From assembly GCF_001425235.1 (NCBI RefSeq), contig NZ_LMEA01000011.1, forward strand, positions 558,001 through 622,000: a stretch of DNA of 64,000 nt, read 5' to 3'. This DNA is from Devosia sp. Root413D1. GTDB taxonomy: Bacteria > Pseudomonadota > Alphaproteobacteria > Rhizobiales > Devosiaceae. Below, one piece after another: positions 50,080 to 57,908 of the stretch. The translations under genes and the position numbers were made by a program. Positions within the stretch are counted from its first letter, which is position 1. Every line of letters starts with the position of its first letter. Under the pieces are notes generated by a model. It had not been told where the DNA came from. It did no database searches and was given only the letters and a program-made list of their open reading frames with translations.

Positions 50080-51249
50080 ATGACGCTGACCGATGTCGAG
50101 ATCAAGGGTTTTCGCTCGGTCCGCAAGCTGCGCCTGCCGTTGCGCCAGCTCACCGTCCTCACCGGCGGCAACGGCGTCGGTAAGACCAACCTCTACCGCT
50201 CGCTCGAGCTGCTGCACGCCGCCGCGAGGGGCACCCTGGCCGACGAAATCGCCCGCGAAGGTGGCCTCGGCTCGATCTTCTGGGCCGGCGGCAGGAACCT
50301 CTCCGCCGATGGCAGCTTCGATCCGATGTACCGCACCGACGGGTATCGCGCCCACGAGGGTCGTAACCGCCTGACGCTGGAAGCTCGGCTGGAGCTCGAC
50401 GAGTTTCTGCCCACCTACCGGATCGAGCTGGGTTTCCCCACCCCCGATTCCGCCGCCTTTCCAACCGAAGCGCAGATCAAGGAGGAAACCGTCGAGCTGC
50501 GGCAGGGCAAGCGCCCCGTCGCCCTGCTCGAACGGAAGAACAACGCGGTATTCGCCCGCGCCGCCGGCGGTCAGCGCGAGCTGATCGACGAGCGGGCGCT
50601 GGCCAGCGAGACGGCGCTTTCGACCGTGCGCGGCGGCTACCCGGAGATCGCCGTGGTGCGACAGGAGCTGAGCAACTGGCGCTTCTTCCACGGCTTCCGC
50701 ACCGATCCCGACTCGGCGCTGCGGCGGCCGTCGCGCGCCATCACTTCACCGATGCTGGCGTCCAGCGGCGGAAACCTCGCATCGGTGCTGGCGACCCTGC
50801 GCCATGTTCGGGGCGAAACCATTGACCTCGATGCGACGATCGGTGCCGCTTTCCCCGGCGCCGAACTGGTCGTGCCACCGCCCGAAGAGTTCGCGCGCTT
50901 CGGCATGATCTTCCCCGAAACGCCCAAGCGCACCTTCTGGGCGCACGAACTCTCGGACGGCACGCTGCAGTTCCTCGCCCTGATGGGCGCCCTGCTCTCT
51001 TACCGGCTGCCGCCCTTCATCGCCCTCAACGAGCCCGAAGCGAGCCTCCATCCGAGCCTCTTGCCGGCGCTGGCCCGCACCATCGTCAAGGCCGCCGAGC
51101 GCGCGCAGATCTGGGTCGTCACCCATTCGCAGCCGCTCGCCGACGCCATTGCCGAGGAGAGCGGCATCGTGCCGCGCGAAGTGATCCGCACCGAGGATGG
51201 CACCGCCATCCGCGGCCTCAGCGCGCTCGGCGTGTTCGATGATGAGTGA
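50080..51249 (+). CDS. AAA/ABC-type ATPase (COG4637, RecF/SMC-like)
   Basis: 389 residues of the AAA_21 type. Walker A GGNGVGKTNLYRSLE (29-43), ABC-like signature ELSDGTLQFLALMG (~290-303), Walker B FIALNEPEASLHPSLL and the switch His in VVTHSQPLADAI. This ATPase head lacks a long coiled coil, so it acts as a solitary RecF-like protein. Related proteins occur alone or in defence modules with a nuclease; no nuclease partner is adjacent here. Function unknown. Confidence 0.85.
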   Translation: MTLTDVEIKGFRSVRKLRLPLRQLTVLTGGNGVGKTNLYRSLELLHAAARGTLADEIAREGGLGSIFWAGGRNLSADGSFDPMYRTDGYRAHEGRNRLTLEARLELDEFLPTYRIELGFPTPDSAAFPTEAQIKEETVELRQGKRPVALLERKNNAVFARAAGGQRELIDERALASETALSTVRGGYPEIAVVRQELSNWRFFHGFRTDPDSALRRPSRAITSPMLASSGGNLASVLATLRHVRGETIDLDATIGAAFPGAELVVPPPEEFARFGMIFPETPKRTFWAHELSDGTLQFLALMGALLSYRLPPFIALNEPEASLHPSLLPALARTIVKAAERAQIWVVTHSQPLADAIAEESGIVPREVIRTEDGTAIRGLSALGVFDDE

Positions 51250-52434
51250 TCAGCCGCGCGGCCGGGTGACGGCGAAGCCGCGCACCACGTCGCCGAACTG
51301 CGCCGGCAGCGAGATCCCAAAACTATCGCCGAGCGTCCGCACCGCCGCATAGTCGACCTTGCTGCTGATGCTCATGTCGACCAGCATGCTGATCGCCTCG
51401 TGCGGCGTCCGCGTCTCTTTGTAGGGCCGGGTCTCGATCAGCGCCGCAAAGATATCGCAGACGGTGAGAATACGCGTCAGCGGCCCGATCTCAGCGCCGC
51501 GCAATTGGTCCGGATAACCACTGCCGTCGAGCGCTTCGTGATGGTGCCGCACCGCGTCGAGCACCAGCGGCGACACCGTGCCGTGCTTGCTCAGATAGTC
51601 GAACCCGGCGCCGGGATGCAGTTTCACCGCCTCGAACTCTTCCGGGGTGAGCTTGCCGGGCTTATCGAGGATGTGGCGCGGGATCACCGCCTTGCCGACA
51701 TCGTGCAGCAGCGCAGCATTCATCAGCGCCGCCGCCTGCCCACCGCCGAGCTTCGCTCCCTTGGCGAACCCCGCGGCGACGCCGGTGACCAACAGGCAAT
51801 GCTGGAACGTCCCCTCATGGTGCCGGCGCACCGAGGCGAGCCAGGCATCGGCGCCAACCGCCTTGACGCTGGCCAGGACGCCTGCCGCGGCCTGTGACAC
51901 GGCTTCCATGGACATCGGCGCGTCGCTGAGTATGCCCTCGAACAGCACCTCGAGCGAGCGTTCGGCGTCGGCGATCGACACGCCACCCGTGTCGGCCCTG
52001 AGCGCTGCCTCCGCCGCCGCGGAGCGGCGCGCCCGGCCGGTCACCGAATACTCGCGGCGGAGCTCCGCCAGGGCAAACTTCCGCACCATGTGGCGCGTCG
52101 CCCCCAGGGCATTGGCCTGCACCCGCAGCAAGCGCTCGCTGCCGCCCTCATCGATCAGGAACGTCCGCGCTTTGATCGCCGGCACCCGGTCGAGCGCATG
52201 CTTGAGCCTGCCCACCGAATCCATGTCGCGCAGGTCCGCATCGACCACCACCTGCTCGGCATCGGCGAGGTCGCGGTGGGTCAGCTCCGAAAGCAGACGC
52301 ACCGGCGCGCCGAGCTGTCCCGCCATGGCCTTGCCGTGCCCCTCCCAATGCGGATCGCACACGAACACCACCGTGCCCAGGCCCTTCGGCTCTGACGTTG
52401 CTGCTGGCTCTGCTATTTGCGGCACTTTGCCCAT
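51250..52434 (-). CDS. HD-GYP domain protein
   Basis: 394 residues. The N-terminal ~125 residues are receiver-like (TVVFVCDPHWEGHGKAMAGQ; VVVDADLRDMDSVGRLKHAL) but lack a clean phospho-acceptor pattern. The C-terminal HD-GYP has H-D at 244-245 (LLHDVGKAVIP) and HHHEALDGSGYP (297-308). The metal ligands look complete, so c-di-GMP phosphodiesterase activity is plausible. Start 52434 (MGKVPQIAEP) chosen; the frame stays open upstream, and 52527 is an alternative. Convergent with the ATPase gene, with no base between the stops. Confidence 0.85.
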   Translation of the reverse strand: MGKVPQIAEPAATSEPKGLGTVVFVCDPHWEGHGKAMAGQLGAPVRLLSELTHRDLADAEQVVVDADLRDMDSVGRLKHALDRVPAIKARTFLIDEGGSERLLRVQANALGATRHMVRKFALAELRREYSVTGRARRSAAAEAALRADTGGVSIADAERSLEVLFEGILSDAPMSMEAVSQAAAGVLASVKAVGADAWLASVRRHHEGTFQHCLLVTGVAAGFAKGAKLGGGQAAALMNAALLHDVGKAVIPRHILDKPGKLTPEEFEAVKLHPGAGFDYLSKHGTVSPLVLDAVRHHHEALDGSGYPDQLRGAEIGPLTRILTVCDIFAALIETRPYKETRTPHEAISMLVDMSISSKVDYAAVRTLGDSFGISLPAQFGDVVRGFAVTRPRG

Positions 52435-52597
52435 CGTCGGCGATAATCTTGGCTGGTCGCGATCATCACGCCGTACATTCGTAGATGTTTCGTGAATCTT
52501 TGAATGCAATTGACCGCGGATCGCCATGTAAACCGTGGCCCTGCCGCTGCCGCATTCCTGGCGCCTTATGTCCTGCCACCAACGATGGAGCATGATC

Positions 52598-52786
52598 ATG
52601 AAATCGTTCGAATGTGGCACCCTGGTTCCCGGCTGCACCTGGCACACCCAGGCCGAGGACACCGCGGAAATCGTCCGCCGCGCCGCCGAGCACCTGCGCA
52701 GCGCGCATGGCGAAGAGCTGATCCGCCCCAACATGGTCGACGAGATCAAGGCCCGCGTGCACGAAAAGGGCGAGGCGGTACACTAG
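52598..52786 (+). CDS. DUF1059 small protein, 62 aa
   Basis: MKSFECGTLVPGCTWHTQAE, then DTAEIVRRAAEHLRSAHGEE and a short Val/Lys end. The C-x6-C-x-W/H start is the DUF1059 signature, likely metal- or disulfide-related. GGAG at 52586-52589 lies 8 nt before this ATG; ATG 52592 is too close to it. Function unknown. Confidence 0.85.
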   Translation: MKSFECGTLVPGCTWHTQAEDTAEIVRRAAEHLRSAHGEELIRPNMVDEIKARVHEKGEAVH

Positions 52787-52808
52787 GGCGGGTAGTTCCT
52801 GAGGGCTG

Positions 52809-52938
52809 CGCGCTTGGCTACCCCTCACCCCAACCCTCTCCCCAAAGGGGCGAGGGGGCGGTGTGGCACCGCCGGTTCACCTCGCGTCCCCTCGCCCGTT
52901 TGGGGAGAGGGCCAGGGTGAGGAGCGCCAAGCACACCG
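52809..52938. repeat. Family E inverted repeat, copy 2
   Basis: GCGCTTGGCTACCCCTCACC...CCCTCTCCCCAAAGGGGCGAGG pairs with CCCCTCGCCCGTTTGGGGAG...GGTGAGGAGCGCCAAGCACA. Same sequence family as 4628-4788, with the arms closer together. Between DUF1059 and cca. Confidence 0.85.
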
Positions 52939-52957
52939 GCCCTGGAGAACGGAAGCC

Positions 52958-54157
52958 CTACCCCCGCCTCACCATCCCCAGCAGCGCCGCGCGATCGAGC
53001 ACAAAACCGCTCTCGATCCAGGCCCGTTCGAGCCGCTCGAGCGCTTCGCCGAGCTCCCGCCCAGGTGACATGCCGAGGTTGAGGAGGTCGCTGCCGCGGA
53101 TCGGGAAGTGCGGCACGTCGAGTCGCTGCAGCTGCTCGAGAACGGCGAGCTTGCCGGCCTCGCCCCAGTTCGACAGCGTCGCCGCGACGTCGATGCCGTC
53201 TGCCAGTGCGCCGGGATGCCGGTAGGCCGCCTCGTTCAGCTTGAACTCGGCGATCAGCCGCGCCGCCGAAAGGATCGCCTCGGCGGTGCCGATATCTTCG
53301 TTCGACAGCCGCCACATCGCCTGCAACCGCTCCGCGCCGATTTCCGACATCAGGATCGCCAGTCGCGCCGTGTATTCCGGCTTCCGCGCCCGCCGCTCGT
53401 AGCCGTAGAGCAGCCTGATCATTGCCTCGGGCAACGGCAGGATTTGCGCTTCGCGCATCGCCTTCAGCGTATTGGCGATGCGCGGCAGCGCCAGCATGCG
53501 GCGCATCTCGGCGCCGACCCGCTCTGCCGCCAGCCGTCCCAGCGTCCCCGCCGCCGCGGCACAGGCGGCGAGCCCGTCCGGGTCGAACTGCTCGCCGGCA
53601 TGGCTCGCCGAAAAGCGGAAGAAGCGATAGACCCGCAGCCGGTCCTCGGCGATCCGCTCGGCCGGCTTGCCGATGAACCGCACCTTGCGGGCAAGGCAGT
53701 CCTCCACCCCGTGCAGCGGATCGAACAGCGTACCGTCCATGCCGGCATAAAGGGCATTGAGGGTGAAATCGCGCCTCAGCGCATCCTGCCGCCAATCGGT
53801 GCCGAAGCGCACCACGGCGTGCCGTCCGTCGGTCTCGACATCTTCGCGCAACGTCGTCACTTCGGCAGTGAGCCGATCGAGCCGCAGCGTCACCGTGCCG
53901 TGCTCGATGCCGGTCGGATAGGCTGAAAGCCGCGCCCGCTCGGCCCTGAGGATCACCTCCTCGGGCCTCAGCTCGGTGGCCATGTCGATGTCGGAGTTGG
54001 CGCGCGGCAGCTCCAGCAGCGTATCGCGCACGATGCCGCCCACCACCCGGGTCCGGCCCTCCGCGCCATCGAGCAAAGCCATCATGCGCTGCGTTTCCGG
54101 CCGCATCAGCCAGTCGGCGCGCTTGAGGCGTTCGTCGATGTCCCCCAGCTTGTTCAA
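52958..54157 (-). CDS. cca: CCA tRNA nucleotidyltransferase
   Basis: 399 residues, class II nucleotidyltransferase. Head: RVVGGIVRDTLLELPRANSD, IDMATELRPEEV with the D-x-D metal site. Neck: DALRRDFTLNALYAGMDGTL (RRDFT-x-NA), GKPAERIAEDRLRVYRFFRF (E-D-x-x-R). Adds or repairs the 3'-CCA end. The start is inferred as TTG 54157, overlapping the NUDIX stop (TTGA) with GGAGGG just upstream. The first ATG, at 54106, would remove part of the conserved N-terminus (DWLMRPETQRMM). Confidence 0.93.
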   Translation of the reverse strand: MNKLGDIDERLKRADWLMRPETQRMMALLDGAEGRTRVVGGIVRDTLLELPRANSDIDMATELRPEEVILRAERARLSAYPTGIEHGTVTLRLDRLTAEVTTLREDVETDGRHAVVRFGTDWRQDALRRDFTLNALYAGMDGTLFDPLHGVEDCLARKVRFIGKPAERIAEDRLRVYRFFRFSASHAGEQFDPDGLAACAAAAGTLGRLAAERVGAEMRRMLALPRIANTLKAMREAQILPLPEAMIRLLYGYERRARKPEYTARLAILMSEIGAERLQAMWRLSNEDIGTAEAILSAARLIAEFKLNEAAYRHPGALADGIDVAATLSNWGEAGKLAVLEQLQRLDVPHFPIRGSDLLNLGMSPGRELGEALERLERAWIESGFVLDRAALLGMVRRG

Positions 54158-54870
54158 CCGCCCTCCGGGCTCAGGTCCTGCTCTGGGCTCCAATCCCTTT
54201 CAGGGCTTAAGGCCAGATCGTGGAAGCGTCGCGTAAGGTTCGCTGTTATGCCCCAGATGACAAGCCCGCTATGCTCGATTTGCCAGGTCGAGTGCTCGCG
54301 GCCACCGCGCTTGATGTGGAAGGTCGTGTAGCTGCCCGGCGTCATCAGGTAATCGAGCGGCACCTCGAACACCGAGCGGACTTCGCCCGGATTGGGGATG
54401 AAGGGCCGGCTCGGCTCCACCACTGCCACCACCGGAGTGATCAGGTAATTGGTGCCGGTATAGTAGAGCGGCATGAAGCCCAGCACCTTGGCCTCGCCGC
54501 GGTCGAGCTGCACCTCTTCCCAGGCCTCGCGCAGCGCCGCATCGGCCGCGTCCTTGTCAGTCGGATCCACCTTGCCACCCGGGAAAGCGATCTGCCCCGA
54601 ATGCGAGCGGAGCTCGGGCGAGCGCTCGGTATAAAGGATCGACAACCCCTCGGGGCGCCTGACCAGCGCGATCAGCACCGCCGCCGGCACCGGCGGGCGG
54701 CCGGGCGGCGTATCAGGCACCCAATCGGGCAGCATGCCGGCCGCCGCGTCGAACGCTTCCGGTTCGCGCAGCAGCCGGCCGGCGATTCTCGTGATCAGCG
54801 CGTCGTCAATCAGGGCCGGCACTCCAGAACGTCTCCCCCGGTAACTGGCAGACTTTTCCGCTAAGGTCAT
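54154..54870 (-). CDS. NUDIX hydrolase, CoA-diphosphatase-like
   Basis: 238 residues. NUDIX box G-x5-E-x7-REUXEEXGU is GGKVDPTDKDAADAALREAW, EEVQL. It is preceded by LRSHSGQIAFPGGK, the pattern of the NudL/PCD1 CoA pyrophosphatase group. Followed by GTNYLITPVVAVVEPS. It ends in a short repeat SPERD, SPEQD, SPEGG, which also encodes the ribosome-binding region of cca. Start at 54870 (MTLAEKSAS). Operon NUDIX-cca is common in Hyphomicrobiales. Confidence 0.88.
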   Translation of the reverse strand: MTLAEKSASYRGRRSGVPALIDDALITRIAGRLLREPEAFDAAAGMLPDWVPDTPPGRPPVPAAVLIALVRRPEGLSILYTERSPELRSHSGQIAFPGGKVDPTDKDAADAALREAWEEVQLDRGEAKVLGFMPLYYTGTNYLITPVVAVVEPSRPFIPNPGEVRSVFEVPLDYLMTPGSYTTFHIKRGGREHSTWQIEHSGLVIWGITANLTRRFHDLALSPERDWSPEQDLSPEGG

Positions 54871-54912
54871 GCGACAAATCAACAACCGTGGCGGCGGCCG
54901 CCCGCCCGCGGC

Positions 54913-55710
54913 CTACTTCGACAGGTTGTAGACGTCTGCCGAAACAGCGCCCTCGCTGCAGGCTTCGGGGCCGAGCTTGCCGGCGAGGCGCGGACAGGTC
55001 CGAGCCAGATCCGCGAGCGAGATGTTCTCACGAATCCGCACATGCGCCACACAGGCCGCGCCTTCCGGCGTCCACGCCGCCTCGAAGCTGAAGCCGGGCT
55101 TCCGCTCCGCCTGCTGGATGCCGGCATCGTCGAACATGTCGATGAGCGTGCCGTCATTGGTGGTCGCCGTACCGTCGCCGCAATAGTCCGCGCGAATCAT
55201 GTGGATGCAGGCGTTGTAGCGATCCGCGTTAGAGACACCGTCCGGCCCGACCTCCCATGGCCGATAGCCGAAGCGCAGGCACTTGCCCTGTGCGCCCGAG
55301 GTGCAGGCGAGCACGAACTCGCCCGGCTCGGCCGGGTGGATGGTGCCATCGTCGGCGGCACGTCCGGCGATGGCGTAGCCCTCGCGCAGCCCGTCGGCAG
55401 ATGGCAGGCAATAGGGCTTGTCGGTATCGGCATAGCGCAGGTCGTTGAGCTGCAGCCTGCCGGTGGCGTCCCGCGGGTCGGGGCGTACGCCCTTCAGTTT
55501 GACCCGGATGGTGGTGTCGCCATCCGAATAGGTCAGCACCATGCCGATCAGTTCCGTCCCCTGCCGCGTCGTTCCATCCGACAGGGTCGCCCGAAAACTG
55601 CCCGCCGCGGCCTCGATCGCGGTAACGGTCGGCGCGGGCGGCGTCTGTGCGGTGGCAGGTCCAATGGACAGCAGGGTGCAGAGCAGCGCACAGAGCGATG
55701 TCAGGGACAT
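54913..55710 (-). CDS. Secreted ADYC-domain protein, 265 aa
   Basis: Signal peptide (1-22, cleavage after ATAQ), then a ~240-residue Cys-rich mature protein. The diagnostic motif is ACIHMIRADYCGDGTATTND (~168-187), after which the ADYC domain is named. Further Cys-bearing blocks are VLACTSGAQGKCLRFGYRPW and GAACVAHVRIRENISLADLA. The final Cys pair (RTCPRL, EACSEG) may form a disulfide. Extracellular or periplasmic, function unknown. It lies 72 nt downstream of the (NGIDP)8 protein gene and is likely co-transcribed with it. Confidence 0.85.
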   Translation of the reverse strand: MSLTSLCALLCTLLSIGPATAQTPPAPTVTAIEAAAGSFRATLSDGTTRQGTELIGMVLTYSDGDTTIRVKLKGVRPDPRDATGRLQLNDLRYADTDKPYCLPSADGLREGYAIAGRAADDGTIHPAEPGEFVLACTSGAQGKCLRFGYRPWEVGPDGVSNADRYNACIHMIRADYCGDGTATTNDGTLIDMFDDAGIQQAERKPGFSFEAAWTPEGAACVAHVRIRENISLADLARTCPRLAGKLGPEACSEGAVSADVYNLSK

Positions 55711-55782
55711 GAAAGGGGGGCTTCGCGTTCGGGGGAGCGATGGTGTTCGCCGGGGACGACCGTTCGTCCCCGGCGTCGTCGA

Positions 55783-56067
55783 TCAGTTGGCCAGTTCGAC
55801 CGCGATCAGCTTCATCGGCTTGACCAACGCACCCGTGGTGTTGGCGCCGTTGGGGTCGATGCCATTCGGATCGATGCCATTCGGGTCGATGCCGTTCGGG
55901 TCAATGCCATTCGGGTCAATGCCATTCGGGTCAATGCCATTCGGGTCGATGCCGTTCGGGTCAATGCCGTTGATGGTGGTGCCATTGTCGGCAATGCCGG
56001 CATGAGCCGGAACACTCGCCGAGAACGCGAGCAGCAGGGCAGCGAGAACAAGAGATGCACGGATCAT
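55783..56067 (-). CDS. Secreted (NGIDP)8 pentapeptide-repeat protein, 94 aa
   Basis: Signal peptide (1-~23, cleavage after AHA), a short spacer GIADNGTTI, eight uninterrupted NGIDP units, then NGANTTGALVKPMKLIAVEL. The 15-bp units differ only at third codon positions (ATC/ATT, GAT/GAC, CCG/CCC, AAT/AAC), so the peptide is conserved while the DNA drifts. Regular Asn-Gly turns with Asp every five residues could form a calcium-binding or beta-helical rod; this is inference. Upstream partner of the ADYC protein. Confidence 0.82.
   Translation of the reverse strand: MIRASLVLAALLLAFSASVPAHAGIADNGTTINGIDPNGIDPNGIDPNGIDPNGIDPNGIDPNGIDPNGIDPNGANTTGALVKPMKLIAVELAN
55846..55965 (-). repeat. 15-bp coding tandem repeat, eight units
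   Basis: Eight consecutive 15-bp units, plus-strand form GCC(A/G)TT(C/G)GG(A/G)TC(G/A)AT, inside the NGIDP gene. All variation is synonymous. Confidence 0.95.
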
Positions 56068-56211
56068 TGCAGTTCTTTCAAATGAGGAAGGCGGGCCGGT
56101 TGTCCGGCGTTGCGCCGTTGCGATGCGGCGACCTAGCTCGATTGAAATGAACCGTTGCTGACGGCCTCGTTCAAGCGGCAGCCGACCCCGAAGGGCCAGC
56201 CGTTCCCCTTG

Positions 56212-56772
56212 CTACGAGCGCTTGCCGGCGCCGAACGCCTTGATCGGGCCGGCGAGCCGCACGGCCATCGTCGGGTCGTTGGAGTAGACCAGCACCCGGC
56301 TCGGATCGACCGGTCCGGGGAACTCGATGGCGCCCAGTTGCGTCGGCACCCAGCCGAGCGGGCAATAATAGTCGCGGTCGCCGACCAGCAGCACGAAGCT
56401 GCCTTTGCCGCGCTCCAGCGCGATGCGGGAGACTTCCTTGGCGAGCAGCTTGCCGGCGCCGCGTTTGCGGAAATCCGGGTGCGTCGCTAGTGGGCCAAGC
56501 ATGTAGCCGTCAATGCCGCCGACGCTGATCGGGGTCATCCACACCGAACCGCAGGCCTGCCCGTTCACTTCGGCGATGAGGCTGAGCGTCGTGTCGATCG
56601 GGAAGCGCTCGCGCACCCGGAACGCCGTCCGGGCAAAGCGGCCCGGGCCGAAGGCAAGCGCCTGCAGATCCTCGACGAACTGATCGTCGGCAGGAGTAGC
56701 AAAGCGAATGGTGGGCAGGCCGAGTTGCGGAGGCGCTGCTTCAGCAGCGACGGAGACGGAAGGCGCGATCAT
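56212..56772 (-). CDS. GNAT N-acetyltransferase (YhbS-like)
   Basis: 186 residues. The acetyl-CoA loop (R/Q-x-x-G-x-G/A) is DFRKRGAGKLLAKEVSRIAL (~110-129). The preceding strand GYMLGPLATHPDFR and the following FVLLVGDRDYYCPLGWVPTQ match the COG3153 group (YhbS), whose substrates are unknown. The start at 56772 (MIAPSVSVAAEAA) is preferred over 56820. A 12-codon open frame with a strong Shine-Dalgarno lies ~70 nt upstream on the same strand. Confidence 0.85.
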   Translation of the reverse strand: MIAPSVSVAAEAAPPQLGLPTIRFATPADDQFVEDLQALAFGPGRFARTAFRVRERFPIDTTLSLIAEVNGQACGSVWMTPISVGGIDGYMLGPLATHPDFRKRGAGKLLAKEVSRIALERGKGSFVLLVGDRDYYCPLGWVPTQLGAIEFPGPVDPSRVLVYSNDPTMAVRLAGPIKAFGAGKRS

Positions 56773-56840
56773 GTGACTGGTCCAGGAACAAACAAGACGA
56801 GGACAAACGTACCGGCCCACTTAAGCCGGCTGCCGACCGA

Positions 56841-56876
56841 TTACGGTCGTCGGGTCACCTGAAAAGCCTTCTCCAT
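56841..56876 (-). promoter_or_regulatory. Short upstream open frame (11 aa) with strong Shine-Dalgarno before the GNAT gene
   Basis: Reads MEKAFQVTRRP then TAA, with AGGAGG 9 nt before its ATG, a better ribosome site than that of the GNAT gene 68 nt further on. A GACCG-TAAT-CGGTC hairpin spans the stop codon. It could be a regulatory leader peptide or chance. It lies in the 389-bp gap 56773-57161, which otherwise holds repeat B copy 2. Confidence 0.35.
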
Positions 56877-57028
56877 CCTGGACGCCTCCTGACGTCTGAA
56901 AAGCGCATTAGCATCGTGTCGGCCAACGCGTCCACGCAAAATTATGGACCTGCAGTCAAATTTCAAGACCGCCTCCGCAGATTCTGCCCGCCCGCGTCAC
57001 AACGCCTTGCAGGCGCTACCGGTTCACC

Positions 57029-57079
57029 GGAGCGCTTTCAGGAAAAGTTGCAGACTTTTCCGGTTCGAAAGCGCGACAA
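57029..57079. repeat. Family B repeat, copy 2 (uninterrupted)
   Basis: GGAGCGCTTTCAGGAAAAGT, TGCAGACTTTTCCGGTTCGA, AAGCGCGACAA. GCGCTTTC and GAAAGCGC at the ends are inverted, and GGAAAAG/CTTTTCC pair inside, giving a long hairpin. Confidence 0.8.
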
Positions 57080-57161
57080 ACGTCAAGCCATGTAGGGACG
57101 GGTTTGTGTCGCTGGTTTGACGCCGAAACGACCATTCGAGGGTCAGTTCGGGGCCCTTCCC

Positions 57162-57878
57162 TCACCACTTCACCAGCCACGCAAAAGCCCGCCTGAGGAA
57201 GGCGTGGCCGTCCCGTCTGACCGGCGTGCCATGCGCCATCAGCACGTTGCTGGCGCGCCAGGCGAGGATGCGGCGGAGCGCTGCCCGCGCGGCGCGCTTG
57301 TCGGAAAAGGCGACACGAAATTTCCGCGGCACCGAGGGCTCGTCCGCCAGCATCAGGTCAAGCCGCGCCACCAGGGCGCGCCAGCCCTTGAACCAGCCGG
57401 GCGGGAACTGTTGCAGGAGGTCGGTAAAGATCACTGTGCCGCTCGGCCGGTGGAAGGCTACCGCCTCGGTGGTGATCCGGTTACCGCGCACCAGGACGAC
57501 CTCGATCTCGCCGGTCCAGCCGGGTACCGGCGTATTGCCGAGATCCGCCCCGAACCTGAGGTCGGCTCGCTTCTCGCGGACACCCGGCGCCGCCAGCACC
57601 TGGGCGACCGGAAAGGCGCGATGCCAGTCGGCAATGAAGCTGTCATGCAGCGAGTTGGGCGCCACGAGGTAACGGATATTGCCCAGCACCTCCACTTCGC
57701 CGCGCAGTTGCGCCGTCAACGCGACCGGCGACCAGATCACCAGGTCGCCGCCGCCGAGCCGGATGATGGTCATGCGGGTGGGATAGTGAAAGCCGGCCGC
57801 GGCGGTGACCACCGGCCCATCGACAATCCAGATCTCCGGGCCAAACGCTTCCCACATCTCATAATCCCGCATCTTCAC
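57162..57878 (-). CDS. DUF4336 protein, 238 aa
   Basis: Metallo-beta-lactamase-like fold of the DUF4336 family, often without the canonical HxHxDH motif. Landmarks are EIWIVDGPVVTAAAGFHYPT, RMTIIRLGGGDLVIWSPVAL, IRYLVAPNSLHDSFIADWHR and GTVIFTDLLQQFPPGWFKGW. The conserved H-D-x-F-I and AHG near the end may retain partial metal binding. Divergent from a TetR regulator whose operator lies in the 30-bp intergenic region; it is the likely target gene. Start 57878, or 57872. Confidence 0.85.
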   Translation of the reverse strand: MKMRDYEMWEAFGPEIWIVDGPVVTAAAGFHYPTRMTIIRLGGGDLVIWSPVALTAQLRGEVEVLGNIRYLVAPNSLHDSFIADWHRAFPVAQVLAAPGVREKRADLRFGADLGNTPVPGWTGEIEVVLVRGNRITTEAVAFHRPSGTVIFTDLLQQFPPGWFKGWRALVARLDLMLADEPSVPRKFRVAFSDKRAARAALRRILAWRASNVLMAHGTPVRRDGHAFLRRAFAWLVKW

Positions 57879-57883
57879 ACCCG

Positions 57884-57905
57884 TATAAAATTACACTACT
57901 GTGTA
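57884..57905 (+). promoter_or_regulatory. -10 box and TetR operator TACAC-TACT-GTGTA
   Basis: TATAAAA (57884-57890) as -10, then the perfect palindrome TACAC (57892-57896), TACT, GTGTA (57901-57905). The regulator's ATG is at 57909, so its transcript would have almost no leader. The operator lies at the expected transcription start, ideal for repression of both divergent genes. Confidence 0.55.
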
Positions 57906-57908
57906 CTT

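Noticed and set aside
50080-52434. Two-gene defence system (ATPase plus HD-GYP) in convergent orientation
   Set aside because: The ATPase resembles heads found in defence modules, but there is no nuclease partner, the HD-GYP protein is a standard signalling type, and the genes converge, so they do not form an operon.
55846-55965. CRISPR-like periodic repeat
   Set aside because: Period 15 bp without spacers, in frame in a secreted protein gene with only synonymous variation; it is a coding repeat.
57029-57079. tRNA-like element (GGTTCGAA resembles a T-loop)
   Set aside because: The GGTTCGAA belongs to a repeat also present at 38888; no cloverleaf, anticodon stem or acceptor pairing can be drawn. 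No tRNA was found anywhere in the window.
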